Assembly (NCBI GenBank): GCA_945788325.1
Contig: CALZLL010000018.1
Location: forward strand, 1-14,852
DNA from: an uncultured Clostridium sp.
Lineage (GTDB): Bacteria > Bacillota_I > Bacilli_A > RF39 > UBA660
Direction of reading: 5' to 3'
DNA: 14,852 nucleotides
Positions 12,447-14,852 of the stretch are shown in pieces. The notes beneath the pieces were generated by a model. That model was not told the origin of the DNA. It searched no databases and saw nothing but the letters and a program-made list of their open reading frames with translations. The stretch's first letter is position 1, and every line of letters starts with the position of its first letter. The translations under genes were made by a program, and so were the position numbers.

Positions 12447-14852
12447 TGGAATACAATTTTAAAGAAATAGAAGAAAAGTGGCAAAAATATTGGGAGGATA
12501 ATAAAACTTTTAAGACAAATGTATGGGATTTTTCAAAGCCTAAGTATTATGTGCTTGATATGTTTCCATACCCATCAGGAGTAGGACTTCATGCTGGCCA
12601 TCCAGAAGGGTACACGGCAACGGACATTGTATCTCGTATGAAAAGGATGCAAGGGTATAACGTTCTTCATCCAATGGGATATGATTCATTTGGACTTCCA
12701 GCAGAACAATATGCGGTTCAAACCGGTAATCATCCAAATGGGTTTACCGAAGAGAATATAAAATATTTTACATTGCAACTTAAAAAGTTAGGTTTTGACT
12801 ATGATTGGGATAGAATGGTAATAACCTCAGATCCTAAGTATTATAAATGGACTCAGTGGATATTTAAACAGTTATATAAAGATGGTTATGCTAAATACAT
12901 TGATATGCCAGTTAACTGGTGTGAAGAATTAGGAACCGTATTATCAAACGATGAAGTAATTGATGGTAAATCAGAACGTGGTGGTTTTCCAGTAGTTAGA
13001 AAAAACATGAAACAATTATGTATTGATCAGCCAAAGTTTGCCGAGAGGCTTTTAGAAGGCTTAGACGAAATAGATTGGCCAGCATCTACTAAGGAAATGC
13101 AAAGAAACTGGATTGGTAAATCAACCGGTGTAGAAGTAGACTTTAAGATAGTTGGTGGTGGAGAGTTTTCAATTTATACAACGTGTATTGAAACCATCTA
13201 TGGTATTACTTTTATGGTTCTAGCGCCAGAAGGAGATTTAGTAAAAGAATTAATGCCTAGAATAGAAAATAAAGAAGAAGTAGAAAACTATATTGCTGAA
13301 ACTTTAAAAAAATCTGATATGGATAGAACAGAACTTAATAAAGGAAAGTCTGGTTGTGAACTTAAGGGAATAAAAGCTATTAACCCGGTTAACGGAAGAG
13401 AAGTTCCTGTATTCATAGGAGACTTTGTGTTGGCAAATTATGGAACAGGTGCTGTTATGGCGGTTCCAACTCATGACCAAAGAGACTTTGAATATGCAAC
13501 CGTTCATAACATACCTATGATTCAAGTAATAGATGGACGTGATACTTCAGATTGTGCTTTTGAAAAGCAAGATTATTTAGGTAAAGGATGCAAACTTATA
13601 AATTCAGAAGAATTTAACGGTTTAACAGTAGAAGAAGCTAAAGAAGCCATAACTGATAAATTAGTTAAGATGGGAGTAGCTAGAAAAACAACTAATTATA
13701 GATTTAGAGAGTGGATCTTCGCTCGTCAAAGATATTGGGGAGAACCAGTACCTATCGTTCATATGGAAGATGGTACGGATTATGTTCTTGAGGATGAAGA
13801 ATTACCATTGGTACTTCCGGTACTTGAAGATTATAAAGGTCATAATGGTAAAGCTCCACTTGAGAATGCTACCGAATGGAAACGTTATGAAAAAGATGGT
13901 AAAAAAGGCGTTAGAGAAACATCTACGATGCCAGGTTCTGCAGGATCTAGTTGGTATTTCTTAAGATACATTGATCCAGATAATGATAAAGAATTTGCAA
14001 ATCAGGAATTATTAAAACACTGGATGCCAGTTGACTTATATATTGGTGGACCAGAGCATGCCGTTGGGCATTTAATGTATTCTAGAATATGGAACAACTA
14101 TCTATACGATAAAGGTTTATCCCCAGTAAAAGAACCATTTAAAAAACTAGTTCACCAAGGAATGATATTAGGAGAAAATGGTATAAAAATGGGTAAAAGA
14201 TTCCCTGAATTTGTTGTTAATCCACTTGATATCATAAATAATTATGGTGCTGATACTTTAAGATTATACGAGATGTTCATGGGACCTTTAGAAGCTTCTA
14301 AACCATGGAGTAAAACTGGTGTTGAAGGTGCTAAAAAGTTCTTGGATAGAGTATGGAGACTTTATACTGAAGAAGGTAAAACTTTTGAAGGGGAAAATAA
14401 AAACCTTGAAAGAATTTACCATGAAACGGTAAAAAACGTTACTAATGATTACGAAAAATTATCATTTAATACCGCTATAAGTCATTTGATGGTATTTGTT
14501 AACGCCGTATATAAAGAAGATGTATTTCCTATAGAATATGCTGAAGGATTTATAAAATTATTAAATCCAATATGTCCACATATAACGGAAGAATTATGGA
14601 AAGAAGTACTAGGACATGATAATACAATAGCTTACGAGGCATGGCCTAATTATGACGAATCAAAACTTGTTCAAACAGAATTTGATATTGCGGTACAAGT
14701 AAATGGTAAGTTAAGAGGTACGATTACAATTAACATAGATGATAAAGAAGATGAAATTAAAGAAAAAGCCCTTAATAACGAAAACGTAAAAAGACATACC
14801 GAAGGTAAAGAGATAGTTAAGGTAATCGTAATAAAAAATAAAATAGTAAATG
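12446..14852 (+). CDS. leuS: Leucine-tRNA ligase (3' end cut by window)
   Basis: A cytosolic class I synthetase that charges tRNA-Leu; 802 codons are open without stop or frameshift. The last residues visible (VKVIVIKNKIVN) match the family's C-terminal end, so only a few codons are missing. The N-terminal PYPSGVGLHAGHPEGY (41-56) contains the HIGH-class motif as HAGH (49-52). The editing domain has GTGAVMAVPTHDQRD (about 333-347) with its conserved aspartates, but the usual TTRPDT reads TTCIET (245-250). The catalytic KMSKS loop reads KMGKR (581-585), followed by FPEFVVNP and the typical YGADTLRLYEMFMGP. These changes look lineage-specific rather than disabling, since the frame is intact and the second loop Lys is kept. 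ATG 12446 overlaps the stop of the membrane protein gene, and GGAG (12431-12434) lies 11 bases upstream. Regulation is by the leucine T-box. Confidence 0.98.
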   Translation, partial: MEYNFKEIEEKWQKYWEDNKTFKTNVWDFSKPKYYVLDMFPYPSGVGLHAGHPEGYTATDIVSRMKRMQGYNVLHPMGYDSFGLPAEQYAVQTGNHPNGFTEENIKYFTLQLKKLGFDYDWDRMVITSDPKYYKWTQWIFKQLYKDGYAKYIDMPVNWCEELGTVLSNDEVIDGKSERGGFPVVRKNMKQLCIDQPKFAERLLEGLDEIDWPASTKEMQRNWIGKSTGVEVDFKIVGGGEFSIYTTCIETIYGITFMVLAPEGDLVKELMPRIENKEEVENYIAETLKKSDMDRTELNKGKSGCELKGIKAINPVNGREVPVFIGDFVLANYGTGAVMAVPTHDQRDFEYATVHNIPMIQVIDGRDTSDCAFEKQDYLGKGCKLINSEEFNGLTVEEAKEAITDKLVKMGVARKTTNYRFREWIFARQRYWGEPVPIVHMEDGTDYVLEDEELPLVLPVLEDYKGHNGKAPLENATEWKRYEKDGKKGVRETSTMPGSAGSSWYFLRYIDPDNDKEFANQELLKHWMPVDLYIGGPEHAVGHLMYSRIWNNYLYDKGLSPVKEPFKKLVHQGMILGENGIKMGKRFPEFVVNPLDIINNYGADTLRLYEMFMGPLEASKPWSKTGVEGAKKFLDRVWRLYTEEGKTFEGENKNLERIYHETVKNVTNDYEKLSFNTAISHLMVFVNAVYKEDVFPIEYAEGFIKLLNPICPHITEELWKEVLGHDNTIAYEAWPNYDESKLVQTEFDIAVQVNGKLRGTITINIDDKEDEIKEKALNNENVKRHTEGKEIVKVIVIKNKIVN

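Noticed and set aside
13770..13964. Short plus-strand frame inside leuS
   Set aside because: It is out of frame with leuS, whose frame is intact and conserved throughout this segment.
1..14852. Mycoplasma-type code with UGA read as tryptophan
   Set aside because: All long genes are open under the standard code with TGG for tryptophan and no in-frame TGA.

Overview
The window is strongly AT-rich, densely packed and almost entirely coding, with short intergenic gaps that hold clear sigma-A-type promoters, strong Shine-Dalgarno (SD) sites and intrinsic terminators. A glmS self-cleaving ribozyme, a leucine T-box leader and a YtqA-YtqB fusion point to a low-GC member of the Bacillota, probably a Bacilli/Erysipelotrichia/RF39-like gut lineage (class-level placement is inference). 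The standard code fits: no long gene needs UGA to be read as tryptophan. However, none of the 12 visible stop codons is TGA (six TAA, six TAG).

Region by region: (1) 1-2320: the 3' part of an APH/choline-kinase-fold phosphotransferase overlaps a half-size ABC exporter gene, followed by a terminator. (2) 2300-4507: the glmS promoter is interleaved with that terminator and is followed by a glmS ribozyme and glmS. After glmS comes a short non-coding unit with its own promoter, two hairpins and a terminator, which is a candidate small RNA. (3) 4521-6107: a ttcA-like tRNA thiolase and a membrane-anchored XRE regulator form an operon. (4) 6122-6970: a membrane-anchored thioredoxin-like protein with CPWC and a Cys-rich tail. 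(5) 6972-7899: a CDF metal exporter with manganese-type site residues. (6) 7923-9926: a DUF1292 protein and a large unrecognised soluble protein form an operon. It ends in a long hairpin that runs into the start of the next gene, a small secreted or membrane-anchored orphan. (7) 10335-11777, minus strand: a radical SAM enzyme fused to a methyltransferase (YtqA-YtqB, the MnmL/MnmM tRNA wobble-uridine route). (8) 11810-14852: a leucine T-box drives a small three-helix membrane protein translationally coupled to leuS, which lacks only its last few codons at the window edge.

Themes: three genes act on tRNA (ttcA-like, ytqA-ytqB, leuS), and two are controlled by RNA switches (glmS by glucosamine-6-phosphate, leuS by uncharged tRNA-Leu). 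The XRE regulator with six outer cysteines beside a surface CPWC protein suggests an extracytoplasmic thiol theme, but that link is inference. I saw no tRNA or rRNA gene, insertion sequence, CRISPR array or prophage.
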